From positions 781,393 through 845,392 of the forward strand of contig QRDG01000401.1 of the NCBI GenBank assembly GCA_012064385.1: DNA of 64,000 nucleotides. Direction: 5' to 3'. Source of the stretch: Puccinellia tenuiflora. Its lineage: Eukaryota > Streptophyta > Magnoliopsida > Poales > Poaceae. Shown piece after piece: positions 32,973-43,439 of this stretch. Each line of letters starts with the position of its first letter. The first letter of the stretch is position 1. Position numbers and translations under genes: made by a program. Below the pieces are notes generated by a model. The model did not search any database, was not told the DNA's origin, and was given only the letters and a program-made list of their open reading frames with translations.

Positions 32973-34134
32973 TGAAAGTGCATGGTTGCCCCCATGCATG
33001 ATTTTGGTAATTAATGACAATCTCTATGGACTAATATTTGTATTGAGTTATATTTGTAGGTTGTCCATTTGTTTTCTTGTTCTCCATTTGTTGGAGTCAA
33101 GGTTAAGGGAAGAAGAAAAGTGTGTGTTGATCAAGGCTTTGTGCGGGTTGATCATCACTCAAGGCCAAGTGAAGATATGCCGAAGAGAGCGTCTCCCATC
33201 TTGGTGTATGGGGGAGCATCAAATGAATCTTCACCGAAGCGCAATCGAGGAAGGTGGTGCGTCTTGAGGAGATGAAGATCGTCTTCATCGACCTCAAGTG
33301 GTTTAAGCGCAAGGCAAAGGTATGTTCTTGATAGGGTTTCTATTTTACCGGTCTCATGATGTTTAGTGAGAGACCGGGTTATAGGATAGATAACCGTACT
33401 AACAAGAGGGGCTCTCGACCGAATATTGTGATCGTATCGCCATAGAGAGCACAAACCTTTGAATCCATGCAATCATCTTTATTGGTTCTTATTTGTCTCG
33501 AATCGTGGTGTGGTCTTGGTGCTTGTCGTGCTTGTCATGACAAAGCCAAGTTCACTGAAAACGGTTTTCATATGCGTCTTCTATTGCGGTTTCGGTATTG
33601 GAGATTTTGCCGGTTTATCCGTGCGGAAGATTTCTCTCTTCCATTTCTTTGCAAAATCTCCATTACTTGTTTGCCATTTTCAAAGGTTGCATTTGTCGTC
33701 CTCTTTTCAACAAAATTGGTTTTACTCAATTCGGACTTCAATTGCAAAAGATCCGGCATTTTCGGTTTGCGAAAAAGAGTTCTTAACTTTCCCCATTTGG
33801 TTTTATTATATTTTCTTGGACTATGATGTTTCTATGCATAATCTTGTTGTGCTTGTTGTGACGATTCCAACAAGTCCAAGATTATCGAAAACGGAGTTCG
33901 TGGGTGAAAGTTATTGCATTTCCGATTTGCAAATGGGAGCTTTTACCTTTTCTCATTTATTTTTATAATATATTCTTGGACTATGATGTTTCTCTGCATA
34001 TTCTTGTTGTGCTCGTTGTGACGATTCCAACGAGTCCAAGTTTATCGAAAACGGAGTTCGTATGCGAAAGTTATTGCAATTCTATCTCGGAGTATTTTTT
34101 CTAAACAGAATTTAAAAATTGAAAAGGAAAAAAA

Positions 34135-34380
34135 ACTGCCGGCCTGGCCGGGCCGTTCGGGTGGCATCCCGGCCTTTTCCTCCCGCGAGGCCGGCCCGAG
34201 GCCGGGGGCAGGCCGGGGCCTTCGGCCACCTGCCCGGCCCAGCCACATCCTAGGCCGGCCCAAGGCCGGGTCTCCCAGGCCGGCTCCCCTGTTTCAATGC
34301 TGGGCTGTTTTGTTCGATCTGTTTCCTTCCCGGCCAGGCCGGCGTGCTGGCCGGCCCCAGGCCGGGTCGCCTGGCAGCAT
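34135..34380 (+). repeat. GGCCGGCC-rich block upstream of the solo LTR TATA box
   Basis: About 245 bases dominated by GGCCGG, CCGGCC and GGCCCGG words, many self-complementary, in a flanking AT-richer LTR. It occupies the position that the CGGTACTACCG array holds in the other copy: directly upstream of the TATA box at 34436. The sequence differs but the GC-rich, palindromic character and place are kept. Confidence 0.7.
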
Positions 34381-34433
34381 TTTTCCCCCTCTTTGTCCAC
34401 GTTTTTCTCCTCCAACGGCTCCTTTTTGGAGCC

Positions 34434-34452
34434 ACCTATAAAAGGGGCTTCT
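34434..34452 (+). promoter_or_regulatory. Solo LTR TATA box
   Basis: CACCTATAAAAGGGGCTTC is a good plant TATA context, followed by CTCTCTCTCC-type sequence near 34481-34494. It could still drive transcription rightward through the rest of the LTR into the Helitron. Transcription is not shown. Confidence 0.6.
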
Positions 34453-35407
34453 TCCCCATTTTTCTTGCAGATCTCATCCCTTGCTCTCTCTCCTCCATTG
34501 CCAACATTTTGAGAGCTCGATTCCCTCTAATCCCTCTGATGATTCTTGCCCAAATTTAGGGAAACAAGAGAGGAGATCTAGATCCATCTTTCCACCAAAC
34601 AAAATCTCCTCTAAGTGAGGGGAACTTGTGGGATCTAGATTTTGGAGTTCTTGGTGTTTCTCCTCCGTTCTTCCTCCTAAATCCCTCCGTAGCATTAGTT
34701 GCTTCGGTAGGATTTTGGGGAGAAGAATTTGACCACTTGGTGTGTTCTTGCCCTTTTGCATTTGTTGCATCGGGTTGTGCTCCCCACGGTGATTCGTGGG
34801 ATTGAAGGTTGGGAGCTTGTTACTCTTGGGTCTTTGGACCCTAGACGGTGGTGGTGCCGTGAAGACTTCGCCTTGTGGAGCTTCGGCACGTTGGGAGCCC
34901 CCAATTGAGTTGTGGGTGTGTGCCCCAAAAGTTGTAAGGGCTCCGGAATCCGCCCCGAAGGATTCCGATAGTGGAAGGTGAACCAAACCTTTGGGTGCGG
35001 TTCATCGGAGAATAGGGTGAGGCCTTTGGCATCTTGAGTAGGCCTTTTGTGGCGAGCTCACACCCCTCCAACGAGACGTACTCCCTTAACAAGGAGGAAC
35101 TCGGGAATAAATCTTCGTCTCCGCGTGCCTCGGTTATTTCTATACCCGAGCTTTTACTTATGCAAATTTACATTGTGATAGCCATCGTGCTTGAAGTCTA
35201 TATCTTTGCTATCACCTTGTTACTTGCCTTGTTTAGCATAGGTTGTTGGTGCACTTTAGGTAAACCTAGAATTTTAGGTTGTTGGCTTGTTAATTTAAAC
35301 ACCTAGTTTTATTCCGCAATTATCAAGCCCCTAAATAGAAAAAGTTTTAAGCGCCTATTCACCCCCCCTCTAGGCGACATCTCGGTCATAGTTGTTCTTT
35401 CAGCCTT

Positions 35408-35774
35408 GCCCATCTCACTTTCTCTATGGGATACATATCCAATCGAGGATCCCATCTCACGAGGCTGATTCGATCATTGGGAGGAGGATCCCGTCACGCG
35501 AGCGACATCGAGTTCGTCGGTAGAGAGAGGTGAGGGTGGAGGGAAGAGGATGGTGGATGGGATCTTTGAGCTGCGGGGTGAGCGGCGACTGCGGGCGAGA
35601 TATGGGCGAGCCGCAAGCGTGGGATCGAGGAGCAGGGACTTCGCGACGGTCCCTTCTTCCGAATGGTCCCACTTGTCGGCGCGAGGATTCGTTCGACGAA
35701 GGAGCGCGATGAAGGACGAGCGAAACGTTGGACGACGTACGACAGAACCAAATTGTCTTTTTAGGTAGTAGAGA
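35408..35774 (-). other. 5' end of the Helitron with promoter/5'-exon-like sequence
   Basis: Minus-strand sequence runs from the TCTCTACTACC terminus into a GC-rich stretch open in three frames (up to 110 codons). It was once joined to 32972 before the LTR came in. No domain is recognised. Confidence 0.35.
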
Positions 35775-36762
35775 AATTTCTTGCGTGGACAGCGGACGTA
35801 CCTCAACTAATTCCTCTAGAGCATCAATGCAAGAGGAAAATCGTTGTTGTTTATTTTTTAAGTAAACATGTTGTGTGACGAGCCCAACCAACCAGGTGTG
35901 TACGTGTTGCACGCAACTTGTTATTCCACCTTTGAATTGGCATGCTACCGGCAACAGGTCTACCCCAAACCCTTTTGACCATCTAATGGAAGCCCTCCCT
36001 CTGTATCCATCCGAGTTCAAACTTGAATCGTTTGGTACAAGGTTGTCTAGGCAATCCAACAGTCAACAGAATGAGAGCATGGTCTGACAAAGCCTCAATA
36101 TGTTCTAGAGCCCGCACTGATACACCAAAGGGTAATTAGATTCCCAATCGGTGTCCATCAGTACACGGTCTAATTTCTCGTACGTGGGCTCCGGAAGCAA
36201 GTTTTCCCAAGTAAACTGCCTTCCAATCATAGAAACCTCTGTTAAATTCAAGTTTTCAATGACCGCATTGAACAAAAAAGGCCAATGACTATCAAACCGG
36301 CCTTTGCTTTTCTCAAATGGAAACCGAAGCAAATTGAAGTCCCCTCCCAATGATAAAAGGGTGTGGGTTATCTTTTGTTAGGTTGACAAACTCTCTAAGA
36401 AAAGCGGCCTTAAATTCCGCCTGGGCAGGCCCATACACGGCTACAAGACTCCAAATGAAATTGTCTGCTTTGTTACGGATATGAAGTTTCACGTGGAACT
36501 CACCCTCCGAAACAGCCAACACATCCATGGTGTCTGTTTTGACGCCAAGTAAAATGCCCCCAGAGCGGCCACGAGGTGGGCGCAAATACCAAGCAAAATC
36601 CACACCGCCCGAAAGTCGGTTTAATAAACTTCGTGAGAAATCACGCCTACCTGTCTCCAAAATAGCCAAGAAACCCAAATTATAATCCCGAACACAATCA
36701 ACAAAGTGCAAGTGTTTAGCCAAGTCACTAAGAGCTCTGGTATTTGCAAACATTGGGAAACA
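35775..36762 (-). pseudogene. LINE piece 1: endonuclease domain of ORF2
   Basis: The minus strand encodes an APE-type endonuclease of plant LINEs: NTRALSDLAKHLHF near 36740, then LGFLAILETGRRDFS (about 36680-36640), RGRSGGILLGV (36570-36540), VAVYGPAQ (36445-36420), and GGDFNLLRFPFEK with TWENLLPEPTYEKLDRVL (36345-36170). A frameshift near 36345 separates two frames, and stops follow GL at 36105. Further on, EELVEVRPLSTQEI reaches 35785 and connects to LINE piece 2 at 28932. The endonuclease nicks target DNA for LINE insertion; this copy is dead. Confidence 0.85.
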
Positions 36763-37300
36763 TTAGGAGATTTGGATAATTTGGACCGTTTCCGCGGCTT
36801 CATGGCCGCTGCCGCGTCTCCGGAGGCGGCTGCCCTGCTGCCGCTCTAACTTCCAGCAACGCGCGAACACATGGCTGGCTGATTCTCGGCTCCGGCGCGC
36901 CTTCTTCCCGCTACTCCGGCGCAACTTCTTCCTGCTGCCGCTGCTCCGGTCCTCCTCGTGCGGCGGGCCACGGTCCAGCTGCAGGTCGACGTCGCCCATA
37001 GATGCATCACCAGCGCCCCCAGAGAGCAGATCCACCGCCGCCCAGCGCTCAATCACTGCCGCCCAAGGATCCAGCACCACCGCCCACGGATATGTGAAAA
37101 AATTGTAGCTTTGACCAAGATGCGCCATTGAGTGAGAGGGAGAGCACAGAGACGCCAAAGTTTGGGAGACAGAGATGGAGATTGCGTCGACGTTGTGAGA
37201 GGAAGAGGGAGAGGACGAAGGCGGCGGTGAGAGGGAGAGGGAGAGGACGGAGGCGTCGGCAACCACGTCGGCGTCACGAGAGGGAGTGGGGAAAGTGAGG
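36763..37300 (-). pseudogene. Probable 5' part of the LINE (ORF1/5' UTR), uncertain
   Basis: A 167-codon minus-strand frame continues upstream of the EN region. Its C-terminal half is basic (RKKLRRSSGKKARRSRESAS), ending about where EN begins. LINE ORF1 proteins often end in a basic tail, but no CCHC knuckle or RRM is visible and the N-terminal part is Ser/Pro-rich low complexity. It could instead be an unrelated 5' flank. Confidence 0.4.
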
Positions 37301-37379
37301 TGATATCCGATCGGGGGTATTTTGGGAAACCATGGAAATTATTGAGGTGATTTTGTACTGCGCAAAATTACACTAGAAA

Positions 37380-37413
37380 GTCTAAAACGTCTTATAAATC
37401 GGAACAGAGGGAG
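37380..37413. mobile_element. Isolated Stowaway-like terminus
   Basis: AAAACGTCTTATAAATCGGAACAGAGGGAGTA is a right-hand Stowaway end (GGAAC.GAGGGAG then TA). No matching left terminus is found within several hundred bases upstream, so the element is truncated or its other end has decayed. (The motif is quoted in parts: AAAACGTCTTATAAATC and GGAACAGAGGGAGTA.). Confidence 0.5.
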
Positions 37414-38381
37414 TAACAGGAAACGTGGCTCAGTGGCCTTGGCCGTCCCCATCTAATTGAACAAAATCCAATCGTTTATAGTTGATAGAAAGAAAAAGGC
37501 AATAAGGATAGACAATGTTATTAGATAGAAAGCGAAGTAGGTCCTACTTTCTAGTACGTTTTCTACCTACTTACCTCCGCAACACAACTCATAAATTAAA
37601 TTTTGATTGTCCTATTTAGTTTGATTCTCGCTCGAATAAGTAGTCCTTCCTTTAGTGCATGTAGGTGAAATAATATGTACGTATCTATGTGTCTAGATAC
37701 CAAGAATCTGTTTGTGGATTAACGAAAATGTGCAAAAGGGCCCTGTTTAGCTCTGCCATTCTATGAGTCTCTTCCTTTTTGCGCGGGGCTGCAGAGAAGG
37801 TGACACGTGTGTGTTAGAATCCTGTCTTGCTTGAAATTTAATTTATTCTATTTCTGTCCTACCCGCTGACATGTGGGACCCACGTGGATAGGTGAGATGA
37901 GGCGGCGTTGTTTGCCACTTGACTAATTGACCAACAGAGTGCCACGTAGATAAAATACACAACTGTACGACGAACCAATGACTGTATAATCATTGCGAGT
38001 CGTGACCATAACAAACATATATTCATAAGTATTCATGCTTTTAAGACATGTACCGCCAATGTATTTAACTCTTCTTTAGTGTTGGATAGAAGCTAACCCA
38101 AATACTAACTGAACTCGCCGGCCTGTTGTCTGATGTTCACTGCTCTTGGGTATTTGACTTTCCACTCAGGTAAGCGTGTCTGCTTATGCAATTTAATTGC
38201 ATTCAATGGAAATTGGAATGCTTCTAATTCCAACTGTTGTCGAGACTCAGAGTACAAAACCTACCCTGTGCGGGGCGGCTAGGAAAATTCAAATAACAAA
38301 GAGAGCACTTGAGTGTGAAAATGCCTTGACCAGACCAGCGAAACAAGACTGTACTCGTTTCAACGTGACCATGTCCCCGCA
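37414..38381. other. Intergenic, no gene recognised
   Basis: Balanced composition, short frames only. Words such as CACGTGG near 37886 (a G-box-like core) and TGACACGTGTGTG near 37800 occur but have no gene close by. It ends at the long-TIR element. Confidence 0.35.
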
Positions 38382-39729
38382 AGAGAAAATGATAAGAAAC
38401 TACCACATTTGGGGCGGCGGTGTCAGGTAACTACCGACTTTGTATAATTTGTCTGAAAACTACTAATATTGGGGCTGGTTGTTGACAGATAGCACTGATC
38501 ATCGTTTTAACACGTTTTCTGACCAACATGGCCCTCTGTCAGGCCTAGGTGGCAAATGGGAGACAGCGGGGCAGTTCACGCCATTACGTTCCGGTCCCAC
38601 TTTCAGGCTTTTTTTTCTTCTTTTCTTTTTTTCTTTTCTTCCCTTTTTCTTTTTCTCTTCTCTCCCTGTCGGTCTTCCTCTTCTCTTCTCTCTGATCCCC
38701 TTTCTCTCTCCTCCCTTGCCCCGTCGACGGTGGCGGCGTGCATGCGCAGGTGAGGCCACTAGGGACCCTCTGCTCCGAGTGCCGACCCGTTGCTCCACCT
38801 CGACGGCGGGCGGCCGTACCGGCCGGCGCGCCCATGGGACCTCCTTCTGTTGCTGGTCGGTCTCCAGGCTTCTGCTCTCAAATCGGTCACCGTCGAGACC
38901 ACCACCGCGCGCCGCTCGCTCTCATCCTGTCGGCCCCCTCTCCTCCGAGCTCTCTGCACATCGCCTTCTCCTGGCCGACCGACCTTGCGTGTGTGTTGTC
39001 CGCCGCTTCACAGACCAGTGCCACCACCTTGTTGCCATACTGGCAAGCCTACAGATAGCCGCTGCCGGCCTCTCCTCTTTCCTCCATGCCTGGCAGCCCT
39101 CCATCCGCGACGTCGGATCTGACGCCCAGGGATGCTCGCCCAGGGGCGGCGCGCGGTCGGCGACGGGGGTGGAGCTCCGCCACGTTGTCAATCTCCTCTG
39201 CTCTGAGTTAGCGCAGCGACCTTGTCCTGCGGACGACGGCGTGTCCCGGCAGGCCGAGGGGCGCGATGCGTACAACGGCACGGCGCGGCACGCGGGCTGT
39301 GACGCGGCCGGCATGCATGACGGCGGTCGACGTGTGCGTTGCGGCTTCACGAGTTCGGCGCGAATGGAGGCGGAAGCACTGGCCGGCGGCGAGTACAGTG
39401 GCGAGCGGAGACGGAAGCACTGGTCGGGGAAACAAAGGAAGAAAAAAAAGAACAAGAAGCACTGGTCGGAAAAAAAATAAGAAAAGAAGTAAAAAAAATA
39501 GAAAAAGAAATATAGTGAGATCTGACTGCCGTTTGCCCTTGCCGTTACCACGTGGACCTGACAATGGGGCCTACCAGTCAGAAATCTGTTTAAAACGGCT
39601 AAACCGCGCAATTAGTGCTATGTGTCAACAACCAGCCCCAATATTGGTAGTTTTCAGACAAATTATGCAAAGTCGGTAGTTACCTGACACCGCCGCCCCA
39701 AATGTGGTAGTTTTTTTGTCATTTTCTCT
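38382..39729. mobile_element. Long-TIR, Mutator-like element with GC-rich cargo
   Basis: Inverted repeats of about 130 bp bound the segment: from 38382 AGAGAAAATGATAAGAAACT, then ACATTTGGGGCGGCGGTGTC, and the inverse of the same ending at 39729, with AATATTGGGGCTGGTTGTTGACA inside both. The arms are about 90% alike by eye. CCCCGCA follows or precedes the ends (38375-38381 and 39730-39736), part of a 7-10 bp direct repeat. Long TIRs and a near 9-bp duplication point to a MULE. The interior has T/C-rich stretches, A-rich stretches and a 700-bp GC-rich core (38720-39420) with overlapping low-complexity frames of up to 333 codons. No transposase. The GC-rich core may be captured gene sequence (Pack-MULE), but I recognise no protein. 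Confidence 0.65.
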
Positions 39730-39768
39730 CCCCGCAAAGACACATATAACAATCAAAAGGTCACTGTC

Positions 39769-40651
39769 AACAATCGCTTACTCCTCCCCTCTTTCTCTCC
39801 TTCCCCTCTGGCCTGTTGAGAGTCGACCTCCGTGTCCAGCCGCCGCCCCACTCCTTCTTGCTCTCCGGCGGCGCTGCCGGCCGGCGAGGAGATGGATCTG
39901 GTGGTTGGCTCCCTTTGTATATAGTAGTGGTAGGTCTAGAGCTAGGTTTTGCCTTGATGGCGTGTGTCTTTATGCCGGTTTGGAGCGTGTCACCGACGCT
40001 TCCGGGCGGCGTCTGGTTGTTCGCGGCGAAGTTTCCTCCGGTGGTGGCGGCGAGGTGCTGCAAGAAGCTGGAGGAAACGGAGTCGGTGTCTCCGTCAAAT
40101 AAGCTCGGTGATGTGGAGGATCTCATCCATGGTGGGAGCTCAGGCTTGTTCCTCTTTGGCGGCCGTGGTGGCGTGGGAGAGGAAGGAATCGGTGCTGCTG
40201 CTGGATGGTGTTGCTCGACGGCGCATCCGGGGCTTCCTGAGTTGGATTGGCTAGTGGTTTGGAAGGTTGCAGATCTTCTCCTCCCCATCTTCGATGTGGA
40301 GAAGATCTTGAGCTTGAGGAGTGCGGGACTCTGTCCCGGCCGACGTCCGGGCAACGGCGAAGGCGCCACCTCTTTGGGTGGCCCACTTTTGAGGTCCACA
40401 AAGCAAACTATGGGATTCCTCCAGCTCGAGGGGTGCTCCGGCGACTGGCGGAGCTCAGCGGCAGGACAGTGCTTGCACAAGGGTTTCCATGGCCTTCTTT
40501 ATAATTTTGTCCTTTCTTTGGGTCCTTTGTGTAATTTTCCAGCACAGGTGTGCTTCTCGTGTGTTCGTCTCAGTGTGTACGTGGTGTCTCCTGTTTTTCT
40601 TTAATATAGATCTCGTGCTTACTTACTTCTCAAAAAAACAATCGCTTACTC
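39769..40651 (+). mobile_element. Poly(A) retroposon with a perfect 15-bp target duplication
   Basis: AACAATCGCTTACTC occurs at 39769-39783 and again at 40637-40651. Between them are about 853 bp that begin CT-rich, become GC-rich, and finish in an AT-richer tail (TTATAATTTTGTCCTTTCTTTG near 40499) and an A run (40632-40638). This is the product of LINE-type target-primed reverse transcription. The interior has a 262-codon plus-strand frame (39816-40604) that runs through the A-tail side without recognised domains and is probably chance. It lies between the MULE and the receptor kinase, ending 4 bases before that gene's TATA-like box. Confidence 0.8.
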
Positions 40652-40654
40652 GGC

Positions 40655-40660
40655 TATAAG
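40655..40660 (+). promoter_or_regulatory. TATA-like box upstream of the lectin receptor kinase
   Basis: TATAAG, in CGGCTATAAGAAGG, lies 113 bases before the kinase ATG, a sensible distance for a plant core promoter. It follows directly on the downstream copy of the retroposon target duplication, so the retroposon separates it from about 850 bp of older upstream DNA. Confidence 0.4.
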
Positions 40661-40772
40661 AAGGTTGCAGTACCCATGATGAACACAACAAATTAACCAG
40701 CTTACTCGGCTTCTCGCAATACTGTTCATTAGTTCGCCGTGGAGAAGCAAACACTGTATTCGCACAGGCCCG

Positions 40773-43306
40773 ATGAGATCGCACGGTGTTATGCTCGCCA
40801 CGGCCTTCGGCGCCTTCCTCGTGCTCACCACCTTGCCATGGACCGCTCTCTCGTACGGCGATCACCGGAGCGTCATGTGGCGCGGCGACTCCTTCGCCGT
40901 CGAGGACGCCGCTTCCTCCGGCCACGTCCTGGTGTCGCCCAGCGGCAACTTCGCGTGCGGGTTCCGCGGGGTGGCCACCAACACCTACACGTTCGCCATC
41001 TGGATCACGGCCTCGGCGGACGCCACCGTGGCCTGGACGGCCAACCGCGACGCGCCCGTGAACGGCAGGGGCTCCCGCCTCGAGCTCCGGAACGACGGCT
41101 CCGGCCTGGCGCTGCAGGACTTCGACGGCCGCGTCGTGTGGGGCACCAACACCAGCGCCGCCGACCGCGCCGAGCTGCTCGACAGCGGCAACCTCGTCGT
41201 GTCCGACGCGTCCGGGCGCGCGCTGTGGCAGAGCTTCGACTGGCCCACCGACACGCTCCTCCCGGGCCAGCCCATCACCCGGTACCGGCGGCTCGTGTCG
41301 GCGTCGGCGAGGGGCCTGCCCTACTCCGGCTTCTACAACTTCTACTTCGACAGCAACAACATCCTCAACCTCATGTACGACGGGCCCGAGATCAGCAGCA
41401 ACTACTGGCCGGACCCCGTCAAGAAGTGGTGGGCCAACCTCCGCACCGCCTACAACAGCACCCACTACGGCAGCCTCGACGCCGCCGGCCGCTTCACCGC
41501 CAGCGACAACCTCCAATTCAACGCCTCCGACCTCGGCGACCCCCGCGTCTTCATACGCCGCCTCACGCTCGACTACGACGGCAACCTCCGCATTTACAGC
41601 CTCCACGGTGGGACGTGGCAGGTCACGTGGGCGGCCATGTCGCGTCCGTGCGACATCCACGGCGTCTGCGGCCGCTACGGGCTGTGCACGTACGGGCTTG
41701 GCGGGGCGCCGGTGTGCTCGTGTCCCGAGGGCTTCGTGGTGGCTAACGCCAGCGACTGGAGCAAGGGTTGCCGGCGCGAGTTTGATGTCAGGTGCGGCGA
41801 GGACGTGGACTTCGCGCCGATGCCCGTCGCCGACTTCTATGGCTTCGACTTCAACTACAACGAGGCGCTCACATACGACACCTGCCGCCAGATCTGCCTC
41901 GACGACTGCAATTGCGAGGCCTTCTCCTACAAGAAGGACGGCGGCGGCCAGTGCTTCCCCAAGATCGCGCTCTGGAACGGCCGCATCTCGGACTTCAGGC
42001 AGGTCGTCTACCTCAAGGTACCCCGCCGCGTCAACAAGTTCGATCCCTCCGTGCTGCGCCTCGGCGGCCACGCGTGCACTGTGCGCGAGGTCAGCGCCAA
42101 CACCGCGGCCAATTACCTCCGAGGAGCCATAGGCGGCAAGATCAACTTCGTCTACTTCTACTCCTTCCTGGCCGGGCTGTTCGTCATGGAGGCCATCTTC
42201 ATCGCCGTCGGTTACCTCTTCGTGTTCCGAGCTGACCCGGCGGCGCGGCAGATCCGCGACGAAGGGTACAATTTAGTGCTCAGCCACTTCAGGAGATTCA
42301 CGTACGACGAGCTGTCGAGCGCGACGTGCGAGTTCAGCGACGAGATCGCTCGGAGCGCGTCGGGGTCCGTGTACAAGGGCCTCCTCGGCGACGGCCGAGC
42401 GTGACCGTAAAAAGGCTGGAGGAGGTGACGCAGGCCGACGAGGTGTTCCGGTCGGACCTAAGCGTCATCGGCCGGATCAACCACATGAATCTTGTCAGGA
42501 CATGGGGCTTCTGCTCGGAGAACTCGCACCGGCTCCTCGTCTCTGAGCACGTGGAGAATGGCTCGCTCGACAAGGCTCTGTTTCTCGACGGCGAGGACAG
42601 CGCCGTCGCGCTGGGATGGCAGTCAAGGTTCGGGATCGCCGTGGGGGTGGCCAAGGGGCTGGCGTACCTCCACCACGAGTGCCTCGAGTGGATCGTGCAC
42701 TGCGACGTGAAGCCGGAGAACATCCTGCTCGGCGCCGATTTCGAGCCTAAGATCACCGACTTCGGGCTCGCGAAGCTGCTGAGCCGCCGGGACGACTGCG
42801 GCCGCATGCTGTCCAAGGTTCAGGGGACCAGGGGCTACATCGCGCCGGAGTGGGCGCTGAACCTCCCAATCACCGGCAAGGCCGACGTGTTCAGCTTCGG
42901 CGTCGTGCTGCTGGAGCTGCTTCGTGGACAGAGGGTGTGCGACTGGGCGGTTGTGGACGACGGCGCCGGAAGAGAGGAGGAGCTGCGGATGGACTTCCCG
43001 CGGCTCGTGGCGCTGCTGAGGGAGGAGGCGAAGGATCTGCGGGAGGAGTGGCTGGAGGACTTCGTGGACGCGCGGCTGCGCGGCGACTTCAGCCACCTGG
43101 AGGCGGCCACGATGCTGGAGGTGGCGGTGTCGTGCGTGGACGACGACCCCAGCAGGAGACCCAGCATGGACGCTGTCGTGCAGAAGCTCCTCTCGTCGCA
43201 GGACGCCGAGCCGCCGTCCATGCGCCATGCCTCGTCTCCTGTCCCGGAAATTCGGCGCCACGCATCGTTTCATGTCACAGAAATAGGAGTAAGTCACATG
43301 GTCTAA
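40773..43306 (+). pseudogene. G-type lectin S-receptor-like serine/threonine kinase (ZmPK1-like), one-base frameshift
   Basis: Such kinases sit in the plasma membrane with a mannose-lectin-like ectodomain and act in defence or self-recognition signalling. The frame from ATG 40773 shows a signal peptide (residues 1-28), B-lectin domain (about 35-160), S-locus region (to about 290), EGF-like cysteines (CDIHGVCGRYGLC, 293-305), a PAN/apple domain (about 340-415), one membrane helix (459-485) and the kinase start. At GRA|TGA (42402-42404) a single base is missing; the next frame continues with VTVKRLEE and keeps HCDVKPENILL (non-RD type), ITDFGLAK and IAPEWA to the stop at 43306. Overall length, about 844 codons, is normal, and it is intronless as in this subfamily. 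The Gly-rich loop is degenerate (ARSASGSVYKG). Pseudogene or sequence error cannot be told apart here. Confidence 0.85.
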
Positions 43307-43439
43307 GGTTCCAAGGAGAATCTCAGTTTTGTAATGTTGTTAAAGGACGCACTGTAGCAAACAGTGGTTTCAATGCCACACTGCAACGCCCTATAATACT
43401 ATTGCGTACTGTACCATGCGAGATTCCTATGTCGCTGAA

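Larger units (their letters stand above)
32968..35407 (+). repeat. Solo LTR of the gag-only retrotransposon family, with target duplication
   Basis: The LTR (32973-35402, 2430 bp) starts TGAAAGTGCATGGTTGCCCC and ends CATAGTTGTTCTTTCA, matching in element sense the LTRs at 15427-28252 at both ends. GCCTT flanks it on both sides (32968-32972 and 35403-35407). One LTR with a perfect 5-bp duplication and no internal region is the product of recombination between the two LTRs of a full insertion. Its orientation is plus, opposite to the other copy. Inner parts have diverged, especially the GC-rich block at 34135-34380. Confidence 0.9.
28933..35774 (-). mobile_element. Helitron-like element inserted in the LINE
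   Basis: Read on the minus strand the segment starts TCTCTACTACCTAAAAAGAC (35774) and ends in a hairpin-like CCGTTGCAACGCACGAG, then CATTCAACTAG (28933). TC at the 5' end, a short GC hairpin and a CTRR 3' end without inverted repeats are Helitron hallmarks. The CCGTTGCAACGCACGGG-type hairpin is one I know from grass Helitron 3' ends. LINE coding sequence is continuous across the insertion (QEI at 35785, ELKSQSNAQ at 28925), which fixes the limits to a base or two. No Rep/helicase is seen, so it is non-autonomous. It carries GC-rich transcript-like pieces and holds a TIR element, a tandem duplication and a solo LTR. Confidence 0.6.

Noticed and set aside
28933..35774. Reading this interval as a CACTA or MULE
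   Set aside because: No inverted repeats at the two edges and no 3- or 9-bp duplication; the TC/hairpin/CTAG ends fit a Helitron better.
38479..39480. 333-codon frame inside the long-TIR element
   Set aside because: Begins within the TIR, passes through T-rich and A-rich simple sequence and ends in K-rich low complexity. Five other frames overlap it.
40623..42071. 482-codon minus-strand open frame opposite the lectin receptor kinase
   Set aside because: It is the antisense shadow of a GC-rich coding region: V, A, G, E and R dominated, no domain, and the plus strand carries an unmistakable receptor kinase.
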